A DNA stretch of 64,000 nt from Glycine soja (GCF_004193775.1 NC_041008.1:42937136-43001135), one strand, 5' to 3'. Positions 1 to 11,572 are shown, counted from the first letter of the stretch. Made by a program: numbers and translations. Notes: generated from the sequence alone by a model not told the origin.

Positions 1-965
1 GTAAATGGAATCATAGGAAGATAAACAAAGAAGTCGTAAATTGTAGGCTAACTGGCTAAGCGTTACGACTTTCCATCAGCTACTGTTGGCATTATCGAAA
101 TTGTAAGAAAGTTTACCTTGTAAATATAAAAATATTCAAAATTTCTTCCTTGCAAAATTTTTAATATTTTTTATTTTTATAAAATTAAAATATGTTATTT
201 TTTTATTTAGAATAAAATTCGAACATCTAAACCTTGATATACATGTATTATTTTTTTACATTAATTATATGCCTAATTCAGGTAAAAAAGTTACATTTAA
301 TGTCACATTTACATGAATTATGTGCAATGTGAAAAGTAATAAGTAATTGTAAATTTAGATTTATATCTTAATAAAAAAAGATACATTTTAATTTTATGAG
401 GATGAAAAATATATCCAAAATGCTATATAAATGAGTATTGAACATTTTCATATCTGTTATTATATGAAAATGGAAACTTTTTATAGACAAATTAAAGAAA
501 ATTAACGTTTATGGTCAGACTTAATAGAAATTGTGTCAAAACTAAAAAGAAAAGGAGGATTAAATAAAGACAGCATATATTGCTCATAGTACCTCAAGAT
601 TGAATACCATAAAACACATATTACCCCAACGAGTATATGAAAGGATAGGACCCTTTTTACCCCTCAACGGCTCAACGCCCCAAGGATTCGTTGTATAGTT
701 GGACATGAATGCAAGCATGTTAATTTTTGTGTAAAGTGAAAAAAGTAACTGTTATTTTGTGGTACAATGCTACATTGCCACTTGAATTACCACAACCGCC
801 TGAATTTTGTGTAATTGATGTGTTATTATGGATATAAAATTTTATACGGTCAGAAGTTTTTTTTTTTTAAAAAAAGTAAAAACATTTTTAATATTATAAT
901 ATAATATATAAACTTTTTTATACTCAGAATTATGTTAACAATTTTTTTTAGGTGGAGTATGTTAG

Positions 966-1031
<66 letters not shown>

Positions 1032-1276
1032 CTCATATAAAAAGGATATCTACATATATATGATTTTAAATAAAAAGTAATCTTACTTATCTATATATAA
1101 TTATATTTTTTGTCGTATAAGATTATAAGAATTACTGTCTCACTAAATACATCTCATATAAAATTGATATTTGCAGGCAAATGATAAAATGATAAAGCAA
1201 ATACGATGAATGGTAGCATCTGCCATCTGGAGCACGATCGATATTCGATAGATGGTTAGTACATCTTAATTGTATT
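1..1276. other. AT-rich intergenic DNA
   Basis: No convincing coding sequence is visible on either strand. The stretch is AT-rich with many short poly-A and poly-T runs. The only structured feature is a TA microsatellite near 968-1029. A 74-codon reading frame on the minus strand at 1132-1356 has no recognisable motif. Confidence 0.6.
968..1029. repeat. (TA)n microsatellite
   Basis: About 30 uninterrupted TA dinucleotides are visible. Such tracts are hypervariable in plants and would serve as an SSR marker. Confidence 0.95.
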
Positions 1277-1435
1277 ATGAAGATGGAATTTATCAACCAT
1301 GGTCCTTTTCTTTGTGTTTTCTTTCTTAAGCTTCCATTTGAAGATTTTGCGCCCAAACCGTTTCAATTCCTCAATCATTGGCTTGATGAAGAACATTTTC
1401 CTTGTCAAGTGAAACACTGCTGCAAGAATCTTTAG
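1277..1435 (+). pseudogene. possible LINE endonuclease-end remnant
   Basis: An open stretch of 52 codons, opened by ATG and closed by TAG, contains the residues APKPFQFLNHWLDEEHF. This pattern (PKPF, then F, N or D, WL, acidic residues) resembles the segment that follows the endonuclease domain in plant LINE ORF2 proteins, usually written as GPKPF followed by WL. No endonuclease catalytic residues and no reverse transcriptase are present nearby, so at most this is a short dead fragment. The assignment rests on one short motif and could be chance. Confidence 0.3.
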
Positions 1436-4055
1436 TGAAAGACCAGTAGGCTATGTTTCGATGACGTTAGCCAGAGCAAAACTTTTCTAAAACAATTTTG
1501 CTTCTTCCTATTATGATGCTTTGATCTGTTTTAATAACCCACATGAGATGATTGCTCTCAAGGTTAGTATGCTTCTTCTTTTTTTTTTACAATATTTACC
1601 ACCAATAATAAAATTGTCTTTTTCTTTTTAAAAAACATGTCAAAGCAAATTTGAAATAAATAAAACAACAAACTACGTACGTATTACCTTGTAAATTATG
1701 ATAATTTATTATACAGTTAATATTAATTACTGTATATATTTGAGAATCCCATTACCAGAAAACACATATAAAACTCAAACTCTAATACCATTAAGTTTTT
1801 TTTTCCAGTTTAATTAAGAATCTAAGCATTTTAAACTTTCATTCACATGAATCAAATATCAACTTAATTAATTGTAGCATGCATGTCTCTCTAGTAGTGT
1901 ATTTAAGCAAAATTATGGTTTGTAAAACTAATTCTACCAGCAGCCACATATTTTAGCATTTGTAGTTGCCAAACAAGTATTTCAATTATTTCCATTGAGT
2001 TTTACCATTTTCTCTCCCTTTTTAATTATTTTGGGTTTATATAAAGGCACTTTTATGTGAGTAAAAATATTTTAATATACATTTTGGGACGATATTTTAA
2101 ATACGAATATATATTAATGTTAATGTTTTAGTTATTTTTAAAATATTTATACTAAAAAAATAATGAGCTAATTAATGATGTAACAAAAAAATAATAATAT
2201 GCTAATAATATCTCAACTTGACTCTAGTCATGCCAAAGGTCTCTAAAATTAAGATCGGGGAGTACTTATAACACTTATATTACTCATACAGCATCGTCAA
2301 CAAGTCCTATTGTTTTAGCATGCATAAATTTATAAAATTAAAATTATTAAAATATTATATTTACTTAAAATCAATAATGTCAACTTAACAAATATTAAAT
2401 GGAATATTTTAGTTATAAATTAAAAATATATACTAAATATAATTAATTATTAAAAATCAATAAATAATTATGCAACTTAGAGAGCTTCCTAAACCTCAAA
2501 TAAAAATTTTATGATTTTAATAAATTATTTAAAAAAGATCTTTGTCGTAAAAGTTTGTTGAGTAGTAAATATATGTTGAACTGTTCTTACTATTTAATGG
2601 GTTTAAAGGAATTCAGTTGTCTTTATATATTAACTGTGTGGGGCTTTAGTTTGCCTCCTCTACTATAAAATTATGCAATATTTTGAGCGATTTTATTTGC
2701 TCATGCAAATAAATAATCAAACCTTACTACACTACATCTACATCTACATCTGACTGGACTGGCAATATTTATTTAGTATCATAAAATAAATTTTAAATTA
2801 AAGTCAGAATCAGTGTAATAAAGTACATAATTATTTACTTATATTAACTAACGATAATTTATTTTATTGAATATTAGTATATGATTTTAATGCATAACAA
2901 TCAAAATTGTTGATCTTTTCTTTTTAATCTGTAAACTTGTTGATCTGTTTTGTTAGTCTAAAGTATACTTTTGTGGACAACAATTCATATATCAAGAACG
3001 AACCGTCAAATCGATTTAAAGTGGAACATTAATTTTATTGTTCAAAGCGTGTTATAATAATAAATGCAAAATCTTCACAAATATTTATTGCTGTCAATAA
3101 AATATACACTGTATTCTTTTATAATTTACTGTTGTGTTTGTAAAAGCTTTCTGTAGACAAATTAAGCTTTCATAATCAGGGTGACATAAATTGTCTCAGT
3201 TGTCAGAGTTTAATATGCATAACAGATCTTTAGTAACGGTTATTAAATACAATTTGGAAGCACCAAAATTAGGTGCATAACTATTACCGTCATATATAGC
3301 ACCCAAGGCAATCACGTGGGTGACGATAAATAGTGTTAATTCTGTGAGAATTGTAGTGAACTAATACAGTTAAGCAATTATATGTAACATTAATGTATTT
3401 TACTCGTATTTACTTACAGCAGATACGCACATTAACAAAGTAGATATGAATTTAATTGCTCTGAATTTAAGGAAAACAACAGGCAACCACAAACGTTGTG
3501 TCCTTAAATTTTATTACGTTTTTTACTTGTAAACACATTTAATTGATATGTTAAAATATTGCTTTTTATAGAACCCTTATTTAATCCGATAGGAAGTTGT
3601 CGGTCAAGTTTTGTTATTTTTATTAAATTTTAACCAACAATAAAATATATTAAAAAAAAGAAAATATAATCCTATTATTTGTAAAATTGATTTTAAATAT
3701 ATAGAGTGGGTTTAGGGTTTAGAAATAGGAGTATATTTTCTTAAATTACATTTTTGGTTGAAGTGAAATAATAAATGTTTAAATATTTTATTTTAAAATT
3801 AAGTTAATAATAACACTCAAAATGATTTTTTTCTAACATAAATGTTGCATGAACTTAATTATTGCTGGACCTATAATCAATTCTTAAATGTAAGATTAAA
3901 TATGTGAATATTTACATAAAATAATAATAGGAAATATTTCAGTGTAATTTTCGATGATCTAAAACCAATAAAGTACACCTATAAGTTATTCGTTTTTGTT
4001 TTAAGTCTAAACCCATGAGGGTGTGGAATCTTTTCAAAAATGATCTAAAACCAAT
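1436..4055. other. AT-rich intergenic DNA, no gene seen
   Basis: I see no open frame with recognisable protein character and no RNA gene. A 47-bp segment around 3609-3655 is nearly identical to 28416-28457 on the far side of the retrotransposon nest, so some sequence in this flank is repeated locally. Confidence 0.5.
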
Positions 4056-4161
4056 AAAGATTTCACCTTGAAAACTCTACCTAGCCAGATGCCTCATTTT
4101 AAATTACTAAAGATTTCACCTTGAAAACTCTACCTAGCCAGATGCCTCATTTTAAATTACT
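4056..4161. repeat. 53-bp tandem duplication
   Basis: Two head-to-tail copies of a 53-bp unit (4056-4108 and 4109-4161) beginning AAAGATTTCACCTTG are identical over almost their whole length. The near identity suggests a recent local duplication. No coding content. Confidence 0.9.
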
Positions 4162-4669
4162 ATAGTACACCAAGGATACCAAACCCTAAAAAAACCACAA
4201 GGATAATACACCCTGAGTAACTTAGGGATTCCACACCCTATAAAACTAAAGGGGATACCTCCCTTGTCACTCATAAGGAAAAAAAAAACAGAGCAATGAA
4301 CAATATGAATAATCATAACTTGAAGCACATTATTTAATTCAACCGAAAAGCCTCAAGAAAGTATTTGACCACTTCTAATTTATTTTCCTAATTCATGAGT
4401 TTAGAAAGCTTAAAACCTTTTCCTTTTATTATATAATTTGAATTAAGGTAACTTGAAAAAGATAAGATTGAGAATCTTCTTAATTAATTTTGAAATTAGA
4501 TAAGATTTATAAAAGATTTAAATTAGTGTAGTGGTTGATAAAATTCTAGATTTTTGTATCTGGCTTGATAATATTTGATTAACTGAAGAAGTAATCGATT
4601 ATAAGTAAATTTATCACTGTGGTTAATCAATTACAACGAAAAGTAATTGATTATACTGCGGGATAATCG

Positions 4670-4674
4670 ATTAG
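4670..4674. repeat. target site duplication ATTAG (left)
   Basis: ATTAG lies immediately before the left LTR of the outer gypsy element. The same five bases follow its right end at 28115-28119, which proves that the 23.4-kb block between them is one nested insertion. Confidence 0.92.
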
Positions 4675-5103
4675 TGTTAGGGTTCATGACGAAGCGCGGA
4701 GAGTTTATTATGAGTCACGGTGGGGGGAAAGGGATAAAGGGGAGAATGCGCATGAATGGATGTGGACGTAAACGTGACTGAATTCACCCTTATTCGAGGA
4801 AGGGAGGAACTCCTTTACTAGTGGCTAAAGCTTTCTTACATGCATGCCTTATTACAAGATATCTCGGTATTTATAGCTAATGGTTTGCCATGTAACTGCC
4901 TAACAGAATCCGTTATTCCTAACTAACTCGAGCACGTGCTTAATCTAGTAACTCACACGTGCCCTACTTGGCTTTGTTACATCTGAAGCTATCATGGTGA
5001 CCCAGGTAATCCATCTACGTAGTAGTCGTACAAGTGTGATGGCGTTGTCCTGATTCGAGCTGGTCTTGTGGGGGCGGGTTGCGTCTGAGCCTGGTTGTTA
5101 ACA
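4675..5103 (-). repeat. 3' LTR of outer gypsy element
   Basis: Intact copy of the LTR. On the minus strand it begins TGTTAACAACC and ends CCTAACA. The pol frame runs about 110 bp into it and stops at 4992, so the start of the LTR is also protein coding. Comparison with the split copy (9270-9322, 24634-24870, 27971-28114) fixes both boundaries. Confidence 0.9.
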
Positions 5104-6623
5104 ATACCTCCCTCTCCCAAATCCACCTTGTCCTCAAGGTGGTAGGTCTTACACAGGTCGAGCCAAGGCTCCCATGACGTGTCTTCTGGTGGCTCGCCTA
5201 CCCACTGTGTAAGGACTAACTGAGTGGGTGGAGTCATTGACTCATCGAGTTTGGTGTTGAGAAAACATAGGGGCTTCTGTAGAGGTTTCTGATCTAGAGT
5301 CTGTAAGGGCCAACTTTCCTTTGCTGGTGGTTGAGGTCCGTGATGAGCTCGGAGAAGAGAACAATGGAATACAGGGTGGATTTGGGACTCAGGTGGAAGA
5401 CGGAGCTGATATGCCACTACACCGATACGCTCCTCGATCTGGAAGGGGCCGAAGAAGCGTTTGGAGAGCTTGGAGTGGTGGCGTCCGACGACGGAGCTTT
5501 GACGGCCTGGCCGTAGTTTTACATAAACCCACTGCCCTATTTCGAAGGAGACATCGTCGCGTTTGGGATCAGTATAACGCTTCATTGTGTCCTGGGCTTT
5601 TTGCAACCTCTTTTGGAGCTTAGAATGTAGTGCCTGGCGGGACGTGAGCAAGGACTGGGTAACCTCATTGTTGGTCGCGCCAGCAACATAATCAAGTACA
5701 GCTGGAGGTGGCTTGCCATAGATGATCTCAAATGGCGTTAACACAGAGCTAGAATGTAAGGAGGTATTGTAGCTCCACTCTGCAAGGGCTAAGTAGCTGA
5801 ACCACGCCGCCGGTTGAGAGTGAACAAAGCAGTGGAGGTACTGTTCAAGGATGCGGTTCATCACCTCTGTTTGCCCATCCGATTGAGGGTGATAGGCGGT
5901 GCTCAATCGTAACCGCGTACCGCATAGTCAGAATAATTCACGCTAAAACTTGCTCAAGAAGATTGGATCGCAGTCAGACACTATGCTCTTAGGGAACCCA
6001 TGTAACTTACATACGATATCCAAGAATAAGCTTGCGACCTTGAACACGGTGAAGCCAGTAGGCAAAGCTCCTAGGTGTACTCCCTTGGAATATCGATCGA
6101 CCACGGCAAATATAACCGTGAAGCCATTGGAGAAGGGTAGGTGTGTGATGAAGTCCATAGATAGGTCTTCCCACACCCCTGCCGGTATCGGTAATGGTTA
6201 CAGAAGGCTTGCCGGGCGCCTCGTCGAGTTCTTATTTTGCTGGAATATGGAGCATTCCTTGATGAAGCGTCGAACATCTTGTTTTAGGTTCATCCAGAAG
6301 AAGCTGGATTCGATACGATGGGTGGTCTTGGCCAAGCCGAGATGGCCACCTAGTGGTGTTGCATGGTACTCAGTTAACAGGATGGGAATGCACGAATTAT
6401 CATTGTTCAACCATATCCTTCCTTTAAACAGGATCAAGTCGTTGCAGAGTGTATAACTGGGGTGATTTGCTGGGTTAGATTGAATCGAATTCTTGAGCTG
6501 TTGAAACTCCAACGTAACCTCCAATGATTTTCTTATATCATTGAGAAAATCTAGTTGAGGAACTGAGAGAATAAGCAGTTGCCCTGTTGGTTGTGGAGCC
6601 CGTGAAAGTGCGTCTGCCACCAC
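4992..6623 (-). pseudogene. gypsy integrase with chromodomain-like C-terminus
   Basis: Three consecutive minus-strand segments (6623-6198, 6176-5943, 5906-4992) encode an integrase. The N-terminal zinc module shows H...H (YHATPLGGHLG) and one Cys (KECSIF), but the second Cys is replaced by Phe. The core has DFITHLP, DRYSK and SDCDPIFLS with the expected aspartates, then YHPQSDGQTEVMNR with the catalytic Glu. The C-terminal segment carries LTQWVGEPPEDTSWEPW, a chromodomain-like tail that in chromoviruses guides insertion to heterochromatin. The frame is broken between the segments near 6177-6197 and 5907-5942. It follows RNase H without an intervening gene, as expected of one polyprotein, and ends inside the 3' LTR. 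Confidence 0.85.
5107..5118 (-). other. polypurine tract of outer gypsy element
   Basis: On the minus strand GGGAGAGGGAGG lies four bases before the 3' LTR, the position of a plus-strand primer. It is inside the pol reading frame, where it encodes Gly-Glu-Gly-Gly. Confidence 0.8.
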
Positions 6624-6629
6624 GTTGAT

Positions 6630-7317
6630 TGCGTCGGCCTTGTACTGGATAGAATAATCATACCCTAATAACTTGGAGAGGTAATAATGCTGCTCGGGTC
6701 TGGATTACTTGTGTCATCAACTCGCGGAGGCTCTTGTGGTCAGTGAGAATAGTGAACGATCGTCCCAAGAGATATTGCCTCCATTTTCGCACTACCGCAA
6801 CGATGGCATGAAGTTCTCAAATATAAGTGGAGGCATGGACTAGTCAAGGACCAAGGCCCTTACTGAAGTATGCCAGAGGGTGTTTGTTTTGCATAAGCAC
6901 TGCACCAATGGCCGTCCCGGAGGCATTGGTTTCGATCACGAAGGGTTCTGAGAAATTTGGTAGAGCTAGCACGGGAGTGTTAGTCATGGCAGACTTGAGT
7001 TGGTCAAAAGCTATCTGAGATTCAAACGTCCATGTGAAGGCATCTTTACATAGTAAGCTCGTGAGGGGGGCTGCAATGGCGGCATATCCCTTAATGAATT
7101 TTCTATAGAACCTTGTGAGACCTAGGAAAACGCATAATTCCTTGACCGTCATCGGGTTTGGCCATCTCACCATGGCCTGAATCTTTGAAGGTTCAGGGGT
7201 AACTCCCTTACCGAAGACGATGTGTCCAAGGTATTCGATATTCTCCTGCGCAAATAAGCATTTAGATTGTTTAAGATAAAACTCACCTTGCTGCAGAGTT
7301 TGAAAGATGGCTTCCAA
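6630..7317 (-). pseudogene. gypsy RNase H domain (degenerate)
   Basis: The frame from 7317 to 6844 starts with the RT thumb/connection (LGHIVFGKGVTPEPSKIQAM, then FLGLTRFYRKFIKGYA) and runs into RNase H at FVIETNASGTAIGAVL. The family has Asp in the DASG motif, so Asn here removes a metal-binding residue. A stop follows SKGLGP. Further RNase H sequence is readable to about 6630 (TDHKSLREL, then VVADALSR at the integrase junction) after a stop and a frame change. Confidence 0.8.
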
Positions 7318-7352
7318 ATGCCAAATATGGGATGACAGGGAGCTGATGTAGA

Positions 7353-7932
7353 CTAAAATGTTGATGGGGCATTACTAAGCCCGAAAGGCATCACTAAGTA
7401 TTCATAGTGTTCGTTATGCGTCCTAAAAGTTGTTTTCTCGACGTCAGCATCATTCATCAGGATTTGGTGGAACCCTTGCCGGAGATCCAACTTGGAAAAC
7501 CAGGAGGCATGGCCCAGTTCGTCTAGCAGTTCATCGATCGTCGGAATGGGGAAATGATCATGAATTGTGACTACATTGAGTGCCCTGTAGTCGACGCATA
7601 GTCTCTGCATGCCATCTTTCTTCTTTACTAAGAGCACCAGCGACGAATACGGGCTGGTACTAGGTCGTATGAGTCCGGCGGAGAGGAGATCAGAAACCTG
7701 TCTCTTGATTTCGTTCTTTTGGAAATGCGGGTAGCGATAGGGCTGTGGACAGAGCGAGAGTAATGCGATGTACCACCTGGCGTGGTGGTGGTAGCTGCGA
7801 GGGGGTCTGAAATAGATGATCGTATTTGAGAAGAAGATGCTGAATGGAAAGGATGGGGTGTTGGGTCGTGGTTGGCTCGGGTCGATTTTCCGGTAGGACG
7901 CTAAACTGATAAAACGTCGAGGTTGAACCCAT
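7353..7932 (-). pseudogene. gypsy reverse transcriptase, catalytic motif deleted
   Basis: The lead-in (LLLKYDHLFQTPSQLPPPR) is at 7932-7690. The next segment holds LLVKKKDGMQRLCVDYRALN, motif A SKLDLRQGFHQI and motif B MPFGLSNAPSTF. Straight after motif B the frame hits a stop, and the sequence resumes within the segment that normally follows the catalytic Asp-Asp (ILVY, then SSHIWHLEAIFQ). About 20 codons including the YxDD/FxDD box are therefore missing, so this RT cannot copy RNA. RT and its lead-in are in different frames. Confidence 0.85.
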
Positions 7933-8137
7933 CTGGATGAGGCGTTTTATTGGGCCGTTGAGGTTGGTTCAGGCCCAATCGTTACATCCGTAGTCAACGA
8001 AATGTCCTGGCCTAAGTGACCAAAGTTTCGAGGCAAACCTGATTGCAAGCTAACGTAGAACCATTTTCGACAAGTACCTGCATGGGTACCTACATGGGAT
8101 GAGTTGCTTGGATTGGGAGTTTGAGGAACTGAGCTAT

Positions 8138-9238
8138 TCATGGTTGAAGAAAGTTGTGGGTACTCCCACTATCAACTAGGATGGTTAGCCGGACATTCTT
8201 AATAGTGCCATATATCCTGAAGGTTTCTGATGAAGGCAAACCTGATAGTGCATGGAGGCTGATGTGCGAGCAACTTGTGTCTGAAGGTGACTCAGTGTGA
8301 TCGCTAGCAAGTGCGAGTTGCTCCTCTTTGAATTCTGGTGTACTTGCATCAGGGTCTGGTGATTGCTCATCAGCGATGAGAAACATTACTCGTCCTTTGC
8401 ATTGATGATTAGCATTCCATTTCTCATCGCAATTGTAGCATAATCCTTTTTCTCGTCGGAAAGCCATTTCAGCTGGAGTTCGTTGCACATAGGGTGGCTT
8501 AGCTTTCATAGTTGAGTTAGGGATGTGGCTAGGTAAAGGCTTAGGTTGGTAGGAGTTTCGTGAATTTGAAGTTGCTCTATCTCGTAGCTTATCTTCCTGA
8601 AGCTTAGCAATGGTAGTAGCTTGCAAAAGCGAGATTGGTTGAAGCGCCATCACTTCGCGATGAACGTCTAGGCACAAACCAGAGATAAAACAACTTAAGA
8701 GAAATGGAGGTGGAAGGCCTACCACGCGGTTTGCAAGACGTTCGATTTCGGTTAAGTATTCGTTCACTGTTCCTCTTTGCGTCAGCTTGAACAAAGCTCC
8801 CTTTGGATTGTCGTAAAACATTGGAGCAAATCGCGACTCGAGAGCTTGGAGAAAACCGTTCCATGAAGTGATAAAGCCATTGTTGAACATCCACTGGTAC
8901 CAACTCAAGGCTGCACCGTCAAGGTACAATGAAGCAACAATGATTCGTTCTTCTTCTGGCGTGTTCTGGAACTGGAAAAGTTATGTGATCTTAAAGATCC
9001 ATCCCAAGGGGTCACAACCATCAAACCTTGGTATATCAAGCTTAACGGTATTTCGTTGATGACTCTGGTGATTCGCGGTGTTGGTAGCATTGTGGCCGGA
9101 ATCGTGAAGGCGAAGGTGATCTAGGATTGAATTGACTTTGCCAGAAAGGTCTGTGAGAGAGACTTGGCTATTGGTGAGGCGGCCAATAGCTTCTTCAAGG
9201 CGATCAGTGGTTGTCTTTCTGGTCCCGTGGTCAGCCAT
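8138..9238 (-). pseudogene. gypsy gag with zinc knuckle and start of protease
   Basis: The frame opens with ATG at 9238 (MADHGTRKTT), about 30 bp inside the LTR. It encodes an N-terminal coiled-coil-like segment, the capsid motif DIPRFDGCDPLGWIFKI, the retrotransposon-gag core (ALSWYQWM, TVNEYLTEIERLANRV) and the knuckle CYNCDEKWNANHQC. It ends with the aspartic protease motif LVDSGSTHNF. An in-frame TAA at 8981-8983 interrupts it exactly where a Gln codon would sit, so one C-to-T change is enough to explain the break. Protease sequence beyond DSGSTHNF is lost at the stop at 8138 and only faintly continues to about 7950. Confidence 0.85.
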
Positions 9239-9269
9239 GGCGATGCTGACAGCGGCAGGTCGGACCAGT

Positions 9270-9322
9270 TGTTAGGGATCACGACGGAGCACGGAGAGTT
9301 TACTATGAGTCCCGGTGGAGGG
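9270..9322 (-). repeat. 5' LTR of outer gypsy element, piece 1
   Basis: 53 bp matching 4675-4727 of the intact LTR with about seven mismatches. It joins the gag leader at 9269, where TGGTCCGACC on the minus strand is a candidate primer-binding site whose tRNA I cannot name. GAGGG at 9318-9322 is the left target duplication of the Ogre-like element. Confidence 0.88.
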
Positions 9323-10041
9323 TGTCATACCCTAATTTCGTCCGGGGACCTTTGCTTGATGACATACGACCTTTCTTTGGTCCTTGTGAGGTGCTTGGCA
9401 CCCATCATTAGGCAATTTGTGAAATTCCAGGACATGCCGGAAAACCAAAAAAATATTGATGCACAATCCGTAAGTTTCCGTGACACGCCGGAAATCAAAT
9501 GGAAGCATCGTTGCATAATTAAGTGAGATTCCGTAACATTCCGTAAGTCAAAAAGGGGATGATTATGTAATCCGCAAGGTTCCGTAACATTACGGAAAGA
9601 AAACAAGTATCGTTACGAGATTCGTAAGTTTCCGTAACTTTACGAAAAAAGAATCACCAAAAAAGGTAAGGGGGTGAACTTATCAAGATAGGGTGTAAAT
9701 AGCAATTCAAATCTAGGCCCTTCCAGAACATTTTGGAAGTTGGGTTGCTTAAGGAGGAAGCAACTGGGCGGCAAGCTCCTCCACGTTTTTGAAAAATAGT
9801 TTTCGGGGCTTCCGCGGCTTCCGTAATACTTCCGTAAAATTTCCGAAAACCTTGGGTAAGCATATTCCACTTAACATTGGTAAAAGGGAAAAGAAAAAAG
9901 ATGAAAATCAAATTCGAAAACAGTTCCGTAAGGCTTCCGTAACTTTTCCGTAAAATACGAAAAGGGGGGTGAACTTAGTAATTCGGGTGCGCTTAGAAAT
10001 CTTCTTCATTAAGTCTTTGGGCGGCAAGCACCTCCTTTTTT

Positions 10042-10051
10042 TTCTATAAAT
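10042..10051 (+). promoter_or_regulatory. TATA-like box in Ogre-like LTR
   Basis: TCTATAAATA is preceded by a pyrimidine run and followed by a GC-rich segment. It occurs at the equivalent place in the right LTR (near 23180). It is the best candidate for the element's own promoter; the transcription start cannot be read from sequence. Confidence 0.5.
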
Positions 10052-10781
10052 AGGGGAGGGGGGAGCTGTTTCAAAATGTTCAAGACCCCTTTGGCTATGC
10101 ATTTCGGCTATTTTGGGCAAAAAACACGTTTTCGTGAAGAAAAATCAAGTCGAAGTACTTCCGTAACGCTTTCGTAAGCGATTCTGTGGAAATTCTTCAT
10201 CGTTCTTCGTCGTTCTTCACCGTTCTTCATCCGTTCTTCGTTCGTTCTTCGTTCTTCAACGGGTAAGTTTTCGAATCCGAGACTTTCAATTCATTTCTTG
10301 TTTTGTGTACTTTCACTTTAATTTCGTTTACTTTCAGTTTTCTTTTCTTCTGTTTTTAACGTGCTTTAACCATTTATTTAAGCCGTTTTCTCGTCTAATA
10401 AATGATAAAATGAATTTCAACCGATCATTTGTGTTGTAATCTCGTTTAATCACTGTTAAAACGAAATCTAACCAATCGTTCACGCTATAACCTCGGTTAA
10501 ACCAAAAAAAGTAAAATAATAATAAAATAATCAAAATATCTTTGAATAAAATAATAAAAAAAATCAATCGGACGTTTTTCTTTGGAAGTTTCCTTGAATG
10601 AATTGATTAATAACCAAAGTGAAACTAAGACTAAAATCAACTCACAAATCAAGTTTTTTTCCGAAAAATCACTAAAAACCGTTTTAAGGTCCAACGCCTT
10701 AAACGGTCCTCTTTGCTTTTATCGGTTAACATGGACCGTTCAAAAGCATAAAATCAACATGTGACTTTACCGCTTTTGCAA

Positions 10782-10855
10782 GAACTACGTAGGTCTGATT
10801 TCCTCATCGCAATTGAGGATACGTAGGAGCAAAAGCCCCGCTTTTGTCGACCACC
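10782..10855 (+). repeat. CTACGTAG hairpin motif, copy 1
   Basis: A roughly 70-bp module, CTACGTAGGTCTGATTTCC then TCATCGCAATTGAGGATACGTAG, ending CTTTTGTCGACCA. CTACGTA can pair with TACGTAG, and TCCTCA with TGAGGA. Further copies are at 11162-11235 and, in the internal region, at 20342-20410 and 20593-20660, as well as in the right LTR. Confidence 0.7.
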
Positions 10856-10860
10856 CCAAG

Positions 10861-11060
10861 AGATCGTTAATGGTCCAATGCCTTAACGTTTCTCTCCTTT
10901 CAAAAACAAGAGGTCGTTAATGGTCCAATGCCTTAACGTTTCTCTCCTTTCAAAAACAAGAGGTCGTTAATGGTCCAATGCCTTAACGTTTCTCTCCTTT
11001 CAAAAACAAGAGATCGTTAATGGTCCAACGCCTTAACGTTTCTCCCCTTTCAAAATCAAA
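10861..11060 (+). repeat. 50-bp tandem repeat in LTR (4 copies)
   Basis: Copies start at 10861, 10911, 10961 and 11011 with consensus AGRTCGTTAATGGTCCAAYG and a degenerate fifth copy after 11061. The right LTR has only three (from 23988, 24038 and 24088). The copy difference accounts for most of the length difference between the LTRs. Confidence 0.92.
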
Positions 11061-11553
11061 AGACCGTTTAATGGTTCAACACCTTAAATGACCTTTTGTT
11101 CAATAAAAACATATTTTGCAAAAAAGACAAAAACAACTTAACCAAACACTTTGTTCCGAAAGAACTACGTAGGTCTGATTTCCTCATCGCAATTGAGGAA
11201 TACGTAGGAGCAAAGGGAAACACCCTTGTCGACCATAAAAAGAGAAAAAAATATAAAAAGGGTATAAAGGATATAAGGACATAAAAGGGAACGTAAAAAT
11301 CAAAGTCATGTTTGCACATTCGATTAAAGGCTGTCGTCCCTTGTGACGGACGTGTGGGGTGCTAATACCTTCCCCGCGCGTAAATACAACTCCCGAGCCT
11401 TTCACTTAAAAGTTCGTAGATCGCGTCTTTTCCGGTTTTTCCGACGTTTTCCTCAAATAAACGTTGGTGGCGACTCCGCGCGTATTCCTTTCGTGGAACA
11501 CGCATCCCGCGAGTCACGCGTCGCCCTCCCGCTGAAGGGTAGGTTGCGACAGT

Positions 11554-11572
11554 TGGCGACTCCACTGGGGAC
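11554..11572 (+). other. primer-binding site, tRNA-Arg type
   Basis: TGGCGACTCCACTGGGGAC starts two bases after the LTR end. Ogre elements of legumes are known to use a tRNA-Arg primer with this kind of site. A partial look-alike, TGGCGACTCCGC, lies inside the LTR near 11469. Confidence 0.75.

Larger units (their letters stand above)
9323..11551 (+). repeat. 5' LTR of Ogre-like element
   Basis: 2229 bp, TGTCATACCC to TTGCGACA. It contains a TATA-like TCTATAAATA at 10042-10051, a CGTTCTTC-rich run near 10200-10260, four copies of a 50-bp repeat and two copies of a hairpin motif. Several short reading frames inside it recur in the right LTR and show no protein character. Confidence 0.92.

Noticed and set aside
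9323..11551. Many 60-90-codon frames repeated at 22460-24628
   Set aside because: They lie in the LTRs, are duplicated with them, and have no domain similarity; non-coding.
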